Positions 9,302 to 19,319 of a DNA stretch of 64,000 nt are shown in pieces (position 1 is the first letter of the stretch; each line of letters starts with the position of its first letter). The stretch spans positions 1,984,001 to 2,048,000 of the forward strand of contig JAHQRK010000009.1 in the NCBI GenBank assembly GCA_019828595.1, written 5' to 3'. Source of the DNA: Aphanomyces cochlioides. Taxonomy: Eukaryota; Oomycota; Saprolegniomycetes; Saprolegniales; Verrucalvaceae. Below the pieces are notes generated by a model that saw nothing but the letters and a program-made list of their open reading frames with translations, was not told the DNA's origin and did not search any database. The position numbers and the translations under genes were made by a program.

Positions 9302-11432
9302 ATGGACTATCAGGAACTCATACAACTCCCTACTGATGAGCTCAAAGCTTTTCTGTGTAATCTGCCATCTTTTCGTACACCTTGCAGCAATGCGACACCT
9401 TACACAACTCAACATCCAGATGTTTTCAATGAAGCATGCTTTGAACCCCACAACATGCAAGTGAAATACACACGTTGCGTATCTAGTCGTTGCCATCCCG
9501 ACTTCAATGGGTACAACGAAGGCCAAGTTGACAGATGTCAAGTGAGATACCGCATTACGACATGCCCCGCATCTGGATTATCGTCCGTTGCTGCTCAAGG
9601 TGTGCATAGATACCTCCTTTTTCCAGACGCTGGTGACCGTTCACCTGTCCGTGCATGTGTAAGTGCCTACGTAGAACTCAAATTGTTCTCATTTGTTGGT
9701 CTAGGTTACATATGCTATGAAAGACACCATTAAAAGTTGGCTAGTGGATAATCCAGCTCGTAAGCCAAAAGACATATTCATCAAGCTTGAGGCAGCCCAT
9801 GCGAGAAGTGAATTTGGACAAATTCCAATGCCATCGCTGAAACAAGTTCAGGATGCGATCAAGTATATACGAGCTAAGGACATGAGACACAAAAGCACAG
9901 TGGAAGCTACACAGGAAGAACTGCGTCAAAGAGTGCCACGTCTGGGAATCGTTGATGAGGATGCGCCATTTGTTTTCGGTGTCCCTTTCATCGACGGTCG
10001 ACCAAAAGTTGGTGATAGTGGAATTGAGGCCTTCTGAGCTGGTAAGTAATCCATCTTATCCATTCTAACCTGTGTAAAGGTTTCACCACGATCGCAATCT
10101 TACGAAAATATGTGAACATATGCCAGGAAAATCAAGCCTTCAGAGTTCTTATACATGTGGACACAACTTTCAAGACAAACAAGTCAGGTTACCCCATATT
10201 TGTGCTGGGTTACTCAGATAAAAGCGGTCGCTTTCACACCCTTTGCGTGTGCATAACATCCCAAAGACGAAGCGAAGATTTTCACTGGGTTTTACGATCG
10301 TTATGTAGTGTGTTTCTTCACAAGTTAAACCACAAGTGGAAGCCCCGGCTCTTTATGGGTGATGCTGACCGAGCGCAATATCGTGGCCTGATGGACGTTG
10401 TTGCACCCAACACACCCGAGGTTAAGTACCTCATGTGATTTTTCCATGTTATCAAGAAATGTTTTGAAAAGAAGAATGGTCTCATATGGTCTGAGTGGAG
10501 TACGGTATCGTTCGACATCTATTTGCTGCATATGTCAAGTTCCTATGAAGACCTGGTCGACAAAATGTCTCGCGTGTACGAAGATTGGAACTCAAGTCGC
10601 GCTCTGAGAAAATTTCGCAAGTATTTCTACGACACATGGCTTCCCTATCAAGCGCAGTGGTCGCGTCGAAATGATTTCCGTTTTTGGCAGTGGCAGATTT
10701 ACCACAGTGACAGTGGCAGTGCTTTGACTAATAATCCCAACGAACATTTCAACGCTGAGCTGAAAAGAGTAAGATGTCGACACGGTGTAGATTCTAACAT
10801 GTGTTCTGTAGTTTGTGAATAATCAAAAACTTCATGTGCCACATCTGATTCAAGAAATTTGCCATCTGCTGGGGAAGATATCAAGAGCCCGGGCTCCATG
10901 GGCGAGTGAAGCGACTGTGAGTGGCAGACTCAAGCGCCACTATCAAAAAATACAAGCAAAACATCTATTACAAGTCTCTGCCTTGGTGTCGGAAAATCCA
11001 ATGACTTGGAGAGTACGTCATCTTACTACTCAAAACTCTTCCCCAGATGATGAGCATTTGGAATTTACAGCTGGCCGCAATCCCGAGATCAGTCCAAGAA
11101 ACCCTATCAGTAGGAACTTGCGACGCCTTGAACTCTACATGCAACCAGCAACGGGGTGGGATGTAGTTCAAGCAGATGGCCATATACGTTGCAGCTGTCT
11201 TGTGTGGGTGCGGAATCGCATTTGTGTACATTCCATTGCCGTATGCTGTCGCATAGGCCAGATATCACCTGGTATGGAGGGCGCTCAAAGAAAATTGCAA
11301 AACAGATCGTATCGCCCAAGACCACGCGACGATGGAACGATGAATTTCTTGACAGCAATTTGCGTGGACGTCCTAGAATCAATCGAGGTGCAATGCACGC
11401 GGAGTAGTTGGATTTTTAAATTCTTTGTTTAA
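9302..11432 (+). pseudogene. MULE transposase, multi-exon, with nonsense codons
   Basis: The pieces read in order on the plus strand. A Cys/His-rich N-terminal domain (about 9410-9610; CVSSRCHPDF, CQVRYR) is followed by a helical region (9717-10036). The MULE DDE core starts at about 10110 (HVDTTFKTNKSGYP, with GDADRAQYRGL near 10365) and a C-terminal SWIM zinc finger lies at about 11150-11240 (CSCLVW...CVHS). Likely introns are GTAAGT...AAAG at about 10042-10079 and GTAAGA...GTAG at about 10770-10812. Two TGA codons interrupt the frame, one just before the first of these introns and one at about 10435 (YLM then FFHVIKK). This would be the enzyme that mobilised the surrounding element, but the copy appears dead. 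The 5' exon structure is not fully resolved. Confidence 0.75.
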
Positions 11433-13190
11433 CTAATACATTTCCTTTGCATATACACCAGCGCAGCCGCTCCTCACGTAGCTTGCACGGCAGCCCAGCA
11501 CACGATAAGCTTTGTACTCCTCTGTTGTATACCCCAGGAGAACGACGCGATCTCTGTGGACGGCTTTGGGTGTCCTTTTCCCCGTGCTGATACAAGCGCT
11601 AGCTGCCGAATTCACATAGCAAATCTCACTGACACAGCACATTCAAACCTGCCATGATACTCTCATCCCTGTAAGGATTCAAATCCCTGCAAGGTAGCAC
11701 TCAGAGTTAGCATCGCTGCGTTCAATCTGAAGAGACAGTGTCCATGGAATCTGCCCTGCGTGCAGGTCTGACAGCACATTTCAACAAGCGCATTCTTTCC
11801 ATGATTAGTGATACCATGTCAGTAGTTCACTGTAGCTGCATGAGATATCCGCCATCAATAAATACTTACTGAGCTAAAAATCCATCCCTCAGCGTAGACG
11901 ACTGCCTGCAACGTTCTTCCACGCTCACGCTCTCTTATGTCATTCTTCGCTTTTCATCAGGGGCACCACTTGAGCCATGCCCTCCGTCCGCCCTTGCCGT
12001 TCCATCAAAGCCCTCGTCCCTGATGAAGAAGTTTCACTCTGTCAAATGTCCAACAAGACCTCGGCATGGGTCGTTCTCAACCCCCACGCTGCTGTCCGGC
12101 ATACATTGCCCAACTGGCATTTGTTTGGCTCGATTTCAAACGAGTGCATCTCGAATGTGCTGAGTTTCTTGGACGGTCAATTTCTCGCAGCAGCAAGCCA
12201 CCGAGAATGCATCCCACTTTGTGTGTCTACCCTAGTCACTATTCTAACCTAACATCATTGTAGATTGTTTGCACGAAGACTCTATTGACAAGGTACGCGT
12301 GCGCTATATGAACTAGCCTAATGTTGACTTAGATTACCATTCCCTACGATGGTTCGTCCTTGCTTTCCTCCTGTCCTGTGCTTTGCGGAGCCTGGGAGCA
12401 ATTCCTCCATAATAGGAATGACACTCTTGTTTTATGATTACATTATGGATGTATTTCTGTGATGAAGGAATGGTGCAACCTGGCGATGGTTATCCTAGGT
12501 CGCTAAACTACTTACAGCTCCAGCATTCGCGCCAATTCTAGTGCTAACAGGACAGTCGTCGATTCTAGTGTCAATGGTGGCGTAGATGCTGCAGTCGGTA
12601 CTGGCAAAGGCGCATTCCTTCATAACGGAATGAATCCATGATAACACAGGAGCGTCAGAACTTCTGTTGTGATCAAATTGCTCCGCACCCTGCACTAATG
12701 CCGCCTTGCGTGGTCGTTTGTCAACGACAATTCGTCCCACTTTGGATACCATTCTTACAACATGATATAATGATACACAATTATTGGGCGCCTAGCTTCC
12801 ACTTGCTGGTATAAAGTGGAAGCCAGGCTACATCAAAGGCATGCGGGGTTTTGTTTGGTTGCAAACAACGACCACAAAGTCACGGAGTACAAGAATGACT
12901 TCGTGGCTTTGTGGTCGTTCTGACGTTCTTGTTTGTGACTTCTCTTGTTTGTGTACCCATAATATCTGGCCGGCAATACGTTTTCCTGCAAGCACACTGC
13001 ACAGCGATAAGCGCCGCAGACGGTTCCAGGGTGGCCAGTTCTTCCAAAGAGGATATTTCCTCTCAACTCCTAACGGAAGTCAGATCAATATAGGAAATTT
13101 CCCTAGATGTGAGGTTTCACGTGTGTGATTCCACTGTTCCAGTGTAATGCGTTACATTTGCCTGTGATTCCTCAATCTCAGCCTGCATTT
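11433..13190. other. Right arm of the MULE, no confident gene
   Basis: Short frames only, for example 91 codons at 11977-12252 and 85 codons on the minus strand at 12752-12495; no motif identifies them. Two hairpins lie near the right end (12791-12827 and 12867-12919). Confidence 0.4.
12791..12919. repeat. Pair of hairpins near the MULE right end
   Basis: 12795-12804 pairs with 12814-12823 (GCTTCCACTT, 9-base loop). 12867-12884 pairs with 12902-12919 (18 bp with one T-G pair). Their role is unknown. Confidence 0.65.
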
Positions 13191-13222
13191 CCGTGTTTCC
13201 TGTGTGCAAGTTTTCTGTACTC
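13191..13222. repeat. Right terminal inverted repeat of the MULE
   Basis: Complement of 5827-5858 in its core (TTGCACACAG). It is followed directly by the second copy of the AAGATATCC target duplication. Confidence 0.75.
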
Positions 13223-14539
13223 AAGATATCCTCGTATTCCTTCACGAGGGGGTAAAACGGGCTCGTTCGGAGCCTATCCCATACGCGAGAGTGTGCTGGC
13301 GGTGTCTCGCCAGCTACGTCCGGATCCTCCGCGGACGTCGTATAGAGGTCAATCTCATCGACACTCTGTATCACTGCGAAACTGGTGATTCGCTGGGAGC
13401 GCAGAGCACTTCTAAACTCGGCAAAGCTCATCTCTTCGAGCTTGCATATTTCTTCAGCTGTCTTCGGCAGCTCAGTCAAGTCGCAATGCGACAAGATGAC
13501 ATCTTCAACAAAGACGCGCCCAGACACGGGCAGCGTCGGCATAGGACTGCGCTCCAACGCATCCTCTTCAACAATCTCGTCTCCGTGCACTCGGTCCGTC
13601 GGTGCACTCGGTCCGTCGGTGCACTCGGTCCGTCGGTGCACTCGCGAAGGAGACTTTAAGCCCGGTCCGTTGGGCATTACTCTTGTACACAGGCAACCCA
13701 GTCTGTCGGGTGTTTGCCCAAGTGTTGTTGAAGGCCTGACGGCCGATATCTTCCTTGAAAGACATAGGACCGCCCTGGCGTGTCGACTTTCCCGTAGCCG
13801 GGAGCTGACGCAGCGTAGCTAACTGCTCATCGCCAGCTGGCGAGGGGATGGGCTCATTACTCTCCATGCCCATATGGCTTTTGAGAAAGTCGGGGCCGAC
13901 CTCATGGATGGTCTTGGCCCGCCAGTTTATGCAGGGCTGGTGTTTCTCCAACCAGCCCATGCCTAGGATGAGGTCCCAGCGCTCATCTAGGTCTATGACG
14001 AAGTAGTCTTCCAGACTACTGAACGTGCCAACCTGTGTTAACAGGCGCACTGATCTCTTGGGTGCGGTCACTACCGACCCATCACCCAACTTGACGCGCA
14101 CAGTCTCAGTCAGAGACGTGCCGCTGTCGACCTCGGCATAGAGGCTCGCATTCTCTTCGAGCGTCTGTCGACGGGCAAAATTCTTCGACGCTCCACAGTC
14201 GATTAAGACTCGGAGCTTTCGGTTGAAGCCCTCCACGGGCATCTCGACATGCAGCATCGTAGTATGCTGTCCCAGTTGACACAGTAATGTGTCAGAGGCT
14301 AGGTTCTGACGAACAGGCGGTATGCCGGAACGCTCTTCATCAGAGCCTAGAGTTGTCCCAGTAGGTCGCCTCGCGCCTACTGGGAGTTCTCTTTCCCCTG
14401 GCGATGGCCGTAGCCACGCCCACGCCCACGATAGGCGCCACCGCGCGAGCGGTGTGGGGAGTAATTCGGGTTCTTCCTCGCCTGTGAAGGCTGAGGGCAT
14501 TTTCTTGCGAAGTGACCAGTCTGGCCACAATTGAAACAA
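13223..14539 (-). pseudogene. gypsy protease and linker to reverse transcriptase, frame broken by a 17-bp tandem repeat
   Basis: The frame overlaps the end of gag by about 160 bases in the minus-one frame, as is usual for gag-pol. The aspartic protease is at about 14250-13900 (VLIDCGASKNF, then LILGMGWL). The active-site triad reads D-C-G, where the family usually has D-S-G or D-T-G. The first frame stops at 13568, just beyond three and a half copies of a 17-bp repeat (13585-13644). The continuation (GDEIVEEDALERS...YPLVKEYEDI) is in the next frame and runs to the MULE junction at 13223, beyond which the frame extends only into the MULE (stop at 13117). Protease releases the structural and enzymatic proteins; here the polyprotein cannot be made in one piece. 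Confidence 0.8.
13585..13644. repeat. 17-bp tandem repeat, 3.5 copies
   Basis: Unit GTGCACTCGGTCCGTCG at 13585, 13602 and 13619, with a 9-base partial copy at 13636. Because 17 is not a multiple of three, copy number sets the frame between protease and reverse transcriptase. Confidence 0.95.
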
Positions 14540-15516
14540 CGGCGCTCTTCACCAGAGGCCGCTTCCATTCGTGAAGTCTCCATGTCTGCTGAGACATCGG
14601 GGGATCCGCCGGAAGAGCGCGCCAAGCCGCGCGAATGTTCCGTGTTCAGCGCGATGCTGATTGCCTCATTGAACCTCTGAGGCTGCAAACGGAAAAGCTC
14701 GTCACGAGCTGGGCCTTGATTCAGGCCGTATATAAAGACCGAGACTCGACCGATCTCGTCGATCTTGTAGGAGTTCTCGAAGGACCCGACGATGGAACGA
14801 AGTTCGTTCACAAACTCCTGAATAGTCCCCTTGCCTTGTTTGACTTGGTTGAACTTTGCGCGATAGCGCATTTCGATGTTCGAGTGAACGTACGGCTCCT
14901 TGAGTTGTTCAATCAAGGATTTGAACGTGGGGAAAGCCTCGTCGTCCAACATGTGAAGGTTGTAGGCCCAGTCCCGGGCCCGTCCTTGCAAGTTGGATAG
15001 CGCGAAAGCAACGCGTAATGTCTCGTTCGTTATGAGCTGGGCGCGAAGGGCGAGTTTCACTTCGGAAACCCAGCGGAACAGGTGCTCGTCCGCGGCACCG
15101 CCATATTTCGACACTTCGAGCTTCAGAGGTCGGTCACGCGACACTCTGGAGTCGATGAAGATGTTGTCAATCCCCGATGAGGGGTTTTCGGATTGTCTGG
15201 CTTGGCTAGCCAGGTTCCTGTTGGACTCTTCAAGGCCGGCGATCTTCGCCGTGGCCTTCAACAGGTATGCTTCGTAGAGCAACGCCGCCTCTTCTTGAGT
15301 GCGTTGCGCAGCGGCATGAGCCGCTGACTGCGCGGTTGCTTCGCCATGTAGGCGGAAGCTCTCAATGACCATAATCTGGTCTTGAGGGTTCACCCCACTG
15401 AACAATCCCCGAACGATGTTCTCGGGGATCAAGCGAAGCAGCTCGGTCAGAGTAGCTTGCTGTTCGGGTGAGGAGTGGGAAACGTCGATTGTCGACGTCG
15501 CGGGCGCAGCGTCCAT
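14377..15516 (-). CDS. gag: gypsy Gag (capsid and nucleocapsid)
   Basis: A 379-residue open frame starts with the ATG at 15516, about 30 bases after the 5' LTR. It has a helical N-terminus, the Retrotrans_gag capsid region (about residues 145-245, with FRWVSEVKLALRAQL and GRARDWAYNL), and a C-terminal CCHC zinc knuckle CFNCGQTGHFARKCP (about 330-345) followed by an Arg/Gly-rich tail. Gag packages the element RNA into particles. The frame is intact, in contrast to pol. The end overlaps the protease frame in the minus-one frame. Confidence 0.9.
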   Translation of the reverse strand: MDAAPATSTIDVSHSSPEQQATLTELLRLIPENIVRGLFSGVNPQDQIMVIESFRLHGEATAQSAAHAAAQRTQEEAALLYEAYLLKATAKIAGLEESNRNLASQARQSENPSSGIDNIFIDSRVSRDRPLKLEVSKYGGAADEHLFRWVSEVKLALRAQLITNETLRVAFALSNLQGRARDWAYNLHMLDDEAFPTFKSLIEQLKEPYVHSNIEMRYRAKFNQVKQGKGTIQEFVNELRSIVGSFENSYKIDEIGRVSVFIYGLNQGPARDELFRLQPQRFNEAISIALNTEHSRGLARSSGGSPDVSADMETSRMEAASGEERRCFNCGQTGHFARKCPQPSQARKNPNYSPHRSRGGAYRGRGRGYGHRQGKENSQ

Positions 15517-15529
15517 GGTCCTGGACGAA

Positions 15530-15543
15530 CTAGGGTGCTACCA
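15530..15543 (-). other. Primer binding site of the gypsy element
   Basis: Two bases inside the 5' LTR the minus strand reads TGGTAGCACCCTAG. TGGTAGC is the usual start of a site complementary to the 3' end of initiator methionine tRNA. The match beyond the first bases was not testable here. Confidence 0.55.
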
Positions 15544-15545
15544 GG

Positions 15546-15808
15546 TGTAACCGAGCGCAGAGGATATCAGGCGCGTGTGAACTGCCACTGAAGTGTAAGA
15601 GTGAGTTAAAGTTAAAGCAACCTAAGTCTTGTTCCTATGTTGTTTCTCGTTGGCTATCGCACAGCCTCGCTAGGAGCTTCAACTTCTGTGGCCTCCCAAG
15701 GCCAGTCGTTCACACAGCAGAGCGCGGGGAACCGCTACTGCAGGGCGCCAGGTCTGTTCACAGACCGCGCCTTCATCTTATGTACCTGCCAGACATGGCA
15801 CGGTTACA
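15546..15808 (-). repeat. 5' LTR of the gypsy element
   Basis: 263-bp direct repeat of 1447-1703, carrying a 6-bp duplication relative to it (AGTTAAAGTTAAAG). Followed by the target duplication AGTCG. Confidence 0.95.
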
Positions 15809-15813
15809 AGTCG

Positions 15814-16376
15814 CCTTTGACCTGACCAAGAATTTTTGATTACAGAGAGTTCCAAGCAGTGGAGACGGGAATAGCTGCGCGCCTCACTTGGCTTAAAATA
15901 AAGCTATCCGAAGCATAATAACGGAGAGAAATGCTTGCCCAGGGCATGCCCTCGTCATGGCGCAAGGACGTTGGCTGTGTGATAGCAGGAGGGCAAAGTG
16001 TTCATTGGACCGTTTCAACTTTGCACGCAACCGACGGGGGGGCAACTTATCAGTTGGGCGACTCTTGCGATGCAATGACGTTGATTTTTTTATAGAACGT
16101 GTCAAAGATCCCGTCAGCAAGGCTGCGAGACTTTTTCACTGGGCGGCTCTCAAGGCGACACTCAGCAGCTAAGACGGTCATCTCCTTTAAGGGCCGCTCA
16201 AGAAATCAAACATTTCGCAATGATAAGCTCCATTAATTTATTCTTAACAAAGGACAGATTTCAGGCGTCAGCGTGCCAGTCTTTTCACCAAGGTGGCCAC
16301 GAGATCACTGACGTTTGCCTGGTTCAATATGAAGGACAGTTCATATCGAACAAAATTGCACTTGAAAGTCTTGATG
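15814..16376. other. Gap between gypsy 5' LTR and HSF gene
   Basis: Nothing recognised. It lies downstream of the leftward HSF gene and probably holds its 3' end. Confidence 0.4.
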
Positions 16377-16955
16377 CTATAGCGAAAACACTTCGCTTGG
16401 CACAGTATATTCGACGCCTCCGCTCCAATCTTCCGCCAGACATTCGAAGTCATCCCAGAGGGCTGCGTCCCATTCTAGAGAAATGGTCTTGCGTTTCACT
16501 TGGGTCTTCGTTTCCTCTTTGGACTCGACTTCAGCAATGCCACGGACAGCAGTTGTGAGGGTCGAAACGTGAGCAAGCAAAGCCGTGACTTGGTTCTGTA
16601 GGGTCGATAAACTCGACTGGATTTCACTCACTTCTTCGAGATTCCATTTGGGCGTCGTGTCTGTGCATGTCTTGCGGCGGATTGTGTCGATCTTGCCAGG
16701 TGAATCGCGGAGGAATTTTGGGTGCGAGAACTCCCATACGACATTCGCGCCCACTTGCTCCTTGGACTTTTCAAAACCATAAAAGCGGAGCTGTCTTGTG
16801 AAGCTGGCAAAGTTGTTGTGCTTGAAGTACTGTGGGAGGATACGTCGCTCCATAGTCTGCACCTGCTTGACCATAAACGCTGTGCCCTCCGCGTTCCAGC
16901 ACGCCACTTCCTTGGGGCAGGACGCCAACATCTCCATCGTGCGTTGCAAAAACAT
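16377..16955 (-). CDS. Heat-shock-factor-type DNA-binding protein (192 aa)
   Basis: A single-exon frame of 192 codons. The first ~100 residues are an HSF DNA-binding domain, a winged helix with the signature FKHNNFASFTRQLRFYGF at about 45-62 and the wing region WEFSHPKFLRD. A coiled coil that would give oligomers follows (about 112-145, with leucines in EIQSSLSTLQNQVTALL). Then come a short basic stretch (KRK) and an acidic, aromatic-rich tail (about 165-190) that could activate transcription. HSF proteins bind inverted nGAAn repeats in promoters. The protein is much shorter than animal or yeast HSF1 but of the size seen in the expanded oomycete families. The start at 16955 is supported by an initiator CTCATTTTCGA at 16962-16972, only 7 bases away. 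Confidence 0.88.
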   Translation of the reverse strand: MFLQRTMEMLASCPKEVACWNAEGTAFMVKQVQTMERRILPQYFKHNNFASFTRQLRFYGFEKSKEQVGANVVWEFSHPKFLRDSPGKIDTIRRKTCTDTTPKWNLEEVSEIQSSLSTLQNQVTALLAHVSTLTTAVRGIAEVESKEETKTQVKRKTISLEWDAALWDDFECLAEDWSGGVEYTVPSEVFSL

Positions 16956-16961
16956 CTTAAT

Positions 16962-16972
16962 CGAAAATGAGC
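16962..16972 (-). promoter_or_regulatory. Oomycete Inr-type core promoter of the 192-aa HSF gene
   Basis: Minus strand CTCATTTTCGA matches the oomycete initiator consensus (TCATTYY). It lies 7-17 bases upstream of the ATG, so the 5' leader is nearly absent and the HSF start cannot be further upstream. Confidence 0.55.
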
Positions 16973-18600
16973 CTGGTGGGGATCAACGAATTCACCCAGA
17001 GCCTTGCGACATGGCTTCGATTTTATGATCTTCGAACTACGGGGCGTGGTGTGAGTCGTCACAAAATCATTGGAATTGCCATAATTAAGTACTCCATCTC
17101 ATCTGACAGGTCTCTCGTTCTACTTTAAAAACAACAATGTGGTCATCTCTTCCATGTGGAATCGAGCTAAGAAATAACCACGGCATTAATGAGCGCGCTA
17201 GGACCATGCTGGGATTCTTCAATCAAATATTCACGAGGATCAACCCTCTCGTCTGGGGGATCAACAATTGCAGGAGCCTGCTGAACCACCGACTCTTATG
17301 CTTGGCGCGATCGGCTGATACGTTGCTTCAAGCAGCCTCTGACGATCCTAGTCAATCACGTTGTCCCGTCAAAATGAACAACTTGACTTCTTACGACCTT
17401 GTCTTTATGGTGTTTGCCTCGAGCGCACGCGGCTTTGCTGTCGTCTCGTGAAACTTTGTCGTAGAGGTTTTCTTTGGCATTTTAATGGACAACGAAATGC
17501 TTTCGTATGGCTGGCTTCTCGAATGCAATATCTTGTCATGATTGAATTCAACTGGGACAAGGTGACACATAAGCTAGTGTACGTGAATAAGGATGGAGCG
17601 AACTTGACTCCCTCGCCCACGTTACGCCATTCGTCCCATCTCGATGCCACCAGTTGCGAGACCATCACTAACTCCCGAATCAAAGGATGTGTCAAGAGGA
17701 TGAGTGCTTATGTGACTCTGGCCTCTGCAGTTGACGGATCGATCGCATAATCAGCGGGGCGTGGTCTGAGTTGTCCAAACTACAGAGCCAGGACATATCC
17801 GGACCTATCGGCAGCAGATGGCCAGTTAACCTCAAAGCCCTGAAACAAGGTGTGGTGGCCTTTCTCCAGCGCCTGTATCATCCATATAAAAACGGAAGTT
17901 CACTGGCGATTGTCGCTTCAAACAATGGCATCGCATTCACGTGGAGATTCCATCTTCCATCTTCTTTGGCCATCATCATCCCATCATCCATCCCATGATC
18001 AACTTTTAGTTCATCCGTCGTCGAGTTTGATTGGACAAAAATAGAAAATTGTGGTTAGACTTGGAATTTGTATAGTGCGTGGCTGGCTCGATTACATGCT
18101 TCACAAGATTCAAGTTGTAATAGTAATTTCCTTGAACCAGTACGTTTCACTTCACTCGGACATGCCAGTCCCGCAATGAAAATCAACTCATCTCGTCATT
18201 ATTTCTACCGTCAAATGAACGCAAGCGACTTCCGTGATGCGTTTAATATGCCATTGGTTGCTTTTTTAGTCCTAAATGCCCTTGGATCTATGTCTATTGA
18301 ATGTACCGGATGACTGGTGATATACCTGTGCATACTTAGTTAAGGTAATTACAATCCTTAAACATCAGCCAATCATATGACCCAATATCGGCGAGCTCTA
18401 TCAAGATCACCCATTCTGGGTGCGGCCAGCGATTATGCGATGTCCCGTAAGCAATCTCGTAAACATGACGAAGAGAATGGAAGAAAGTCCATGTTATGAG
18501 GAATAAGGAGATGCTCGCGGTAGTCTTTGGACAAGGTACATGCAGGCGTCTCCAGGCACAATATCAGATAGCGTGCCAGGATGAAGGGCTGTCGGTGGGT
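16973..18600. other. Gap between the two HSF genes
   Basis: Short frames on both strands without motifs. No transposon ends noticed. Confidence 0.4.
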
Positions 18601-19269
18601 TTAGCACACGAGAGGAAGCTCCATGTCGAGCAAGCTCGCAAACAAATGCTCGTCGACATCGGGAAACGCTTCGTCGAGGTTAAAGTTCCATCCATAGTCG
18701 AGGGATGGACCGTCTTCGACAGTCTTGGGAGAGAACGTGACATTCTCTTCCATCTTGGGAGAAGTCTTGAGCCTCTTGGGCGCAGGGAGCACATCCATTT
18801 CTTCAGCAGCATACGTGTGCACAGCAGCCGTCAATGCCGAGATCTTGGACGACAACGACGACATGGTCGATTGGAGGGATTCAAGGCGGTGCTTGAGTTC
18901 GTTCACTTCACCGGCTTCCCACCTGGTTGTCACAGCTTCCGTGCAAGTCTTGCGTCGGATCGAGACCATCTTTGCAGGCTCGTCGCGGAGGAACTTTGGA
19001 TGTTGAAAGAGCCACCAGCTTTGACCAGTTTCCGAAACATCGCCAAAGCGCGCATCGTGGATCTTGCTCTTTTCGAAACCGTAGAATCGCAATTGGCGCG
19101 CAAAGCTCGCAAAGTTGTTGTGCTTGAAAAACTGCGGCAACATCGAGGTTTCGAATTGCTTGGTCTGCTTGACAACAAACGATCGGCCGTCCTTGGACCA
19201 TTCGGCGACCTCGCATGGGCAGCATTCGAGCATGTCGTATGTCTTCTGGAGAAACACTGGCGCGTTCAT
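18601..19269 (-). CDS. Heat-shock-factor-type DNA-binding protein (222 aa)
   Basis: A single exon. The HSF DNA-binding domain occupies about residues 4-105 (PVFLQKTYDML, FKHNNFASFARQLRFYGF, FQHPKFLRDEP). It is followed by a coiled coil (about 115-150, ELKHRLESLQSTMSSLSSK), a basic PKRLK patch that could be a nuclear signal, and an acidic, hydrophobic C-terminus (DEAFPDVDEHLFASLLDM) resembling an activation domain. The frame is open upstream to 19365, but an initiator TCATTCTCG at 19311-19319 lies between the two candidate starts and favours the ATG at 19269. The DNA-binding domain is close to that of the 192-aa neighbour, so the pair probably arose by duplication; both are on the same strand 1.6 kb apart. 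Confidence 0.88.
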   Translation of the reverse strand: MNAPVFLQKTYDMLECCPCEVAEWSKDGRSFVVKQTKQFETSMLPQFFKHNNFASFARQLRFYGFEKSKIHDARFGDVSETGQSWWLFQHPKFLRDEPAKMVSIRRKTCTEAVTTRWEAGEVNELKHRLESLQSTMSSLSSKISALTAAVHTYAAEEMDVLPAPKRLKTSPKMEENVTFSPKTVEDGPSLDYGWNFNLDEAFPDVDEHLFASLLDMELPLVC

Positions 19270-19310
19270 TGCGGCTGCTGTGGAAGGCAGTGCTGGTTTT
19301 GCAGTAAATT

Positions 19311-19319
19311 CGAGAATGA
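19311..19319 (-). promoter_or_regulatory. Oomycete Inr-type core promoter of the 222-aa HSF gene
   Basis: Minus strand TCATTCTCG followed by AATTT, 42-50 bases before the chosen ATG. It decides between two in-frame starts. Confidence 0.5.

Larger units (their letters stand above)
5827..13222 (+). mobile_element. MULE (Mutator-like) DNA transposon nested in gypsy pol
   Basis: The element is bounded by a perfect 9-bp target duplication AAGATATCC (5818-5826 and 13223-13231). The inverted ends both begin GAG and share TTGCACACAG, and a second shared patch GGAATCACAGG lies further in. Nine-base duplications are the standard Mutator signature. With the insert removed, the gypsy frame reads through the join (KEYEDI followed by FPEEVP), which shows the pre-insertion site. 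Inside are a MULE transposase pseudogene (9302-11432) and, on its left, unrelated coding debris: a Harbinger end, an unidentified coding piece, and an antisense ABCC transporter fragment. At 7396 bp it is long for a MULE, because of the cargo or of later nested insertions. Confidence 0.9.
1447..15808 (-). mobile_element. Ty3/gypsy LTR retrotransposon, interrupted by a nested MULE
   Basis: Two direct repeats bound the element: 1447-1703 and 15546-15808. Both start TGTAACCG and end CGGTTACA. The 5-bp target duplication AGTCG is intact at 1442-1446 and 15809-15813. Transcription is leftward: 5' LTR at the right, then gag (15516-14377), protease, reverse transcriptase, RNase H and integrase, polypurine tract, 3' LTR at the left. 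The reading frame is split by a MULE at 5827-13222, and without it the element is about 6.96 kb. The two LTRs differ by 4 substitutions plus one 6-bp indel (an extra GTTAAA-type repeat in the right LTR), so the insertion is fairly recent. Even so, pol carries two frameshifts, a catalytic substitution and a frame-shifting tandem repeat, so this copy is dead. Confidence 0.95.

Noticed and set aside
14377..14420. Programmed frameshift heptamer at the gag-protease overlap
   Set aside because: The GGGGAAA run near the gag end does not fit the X-XXY-YYZ pattern in the gag frame. The minus-one offset is real, but no slippery site could be assigned.
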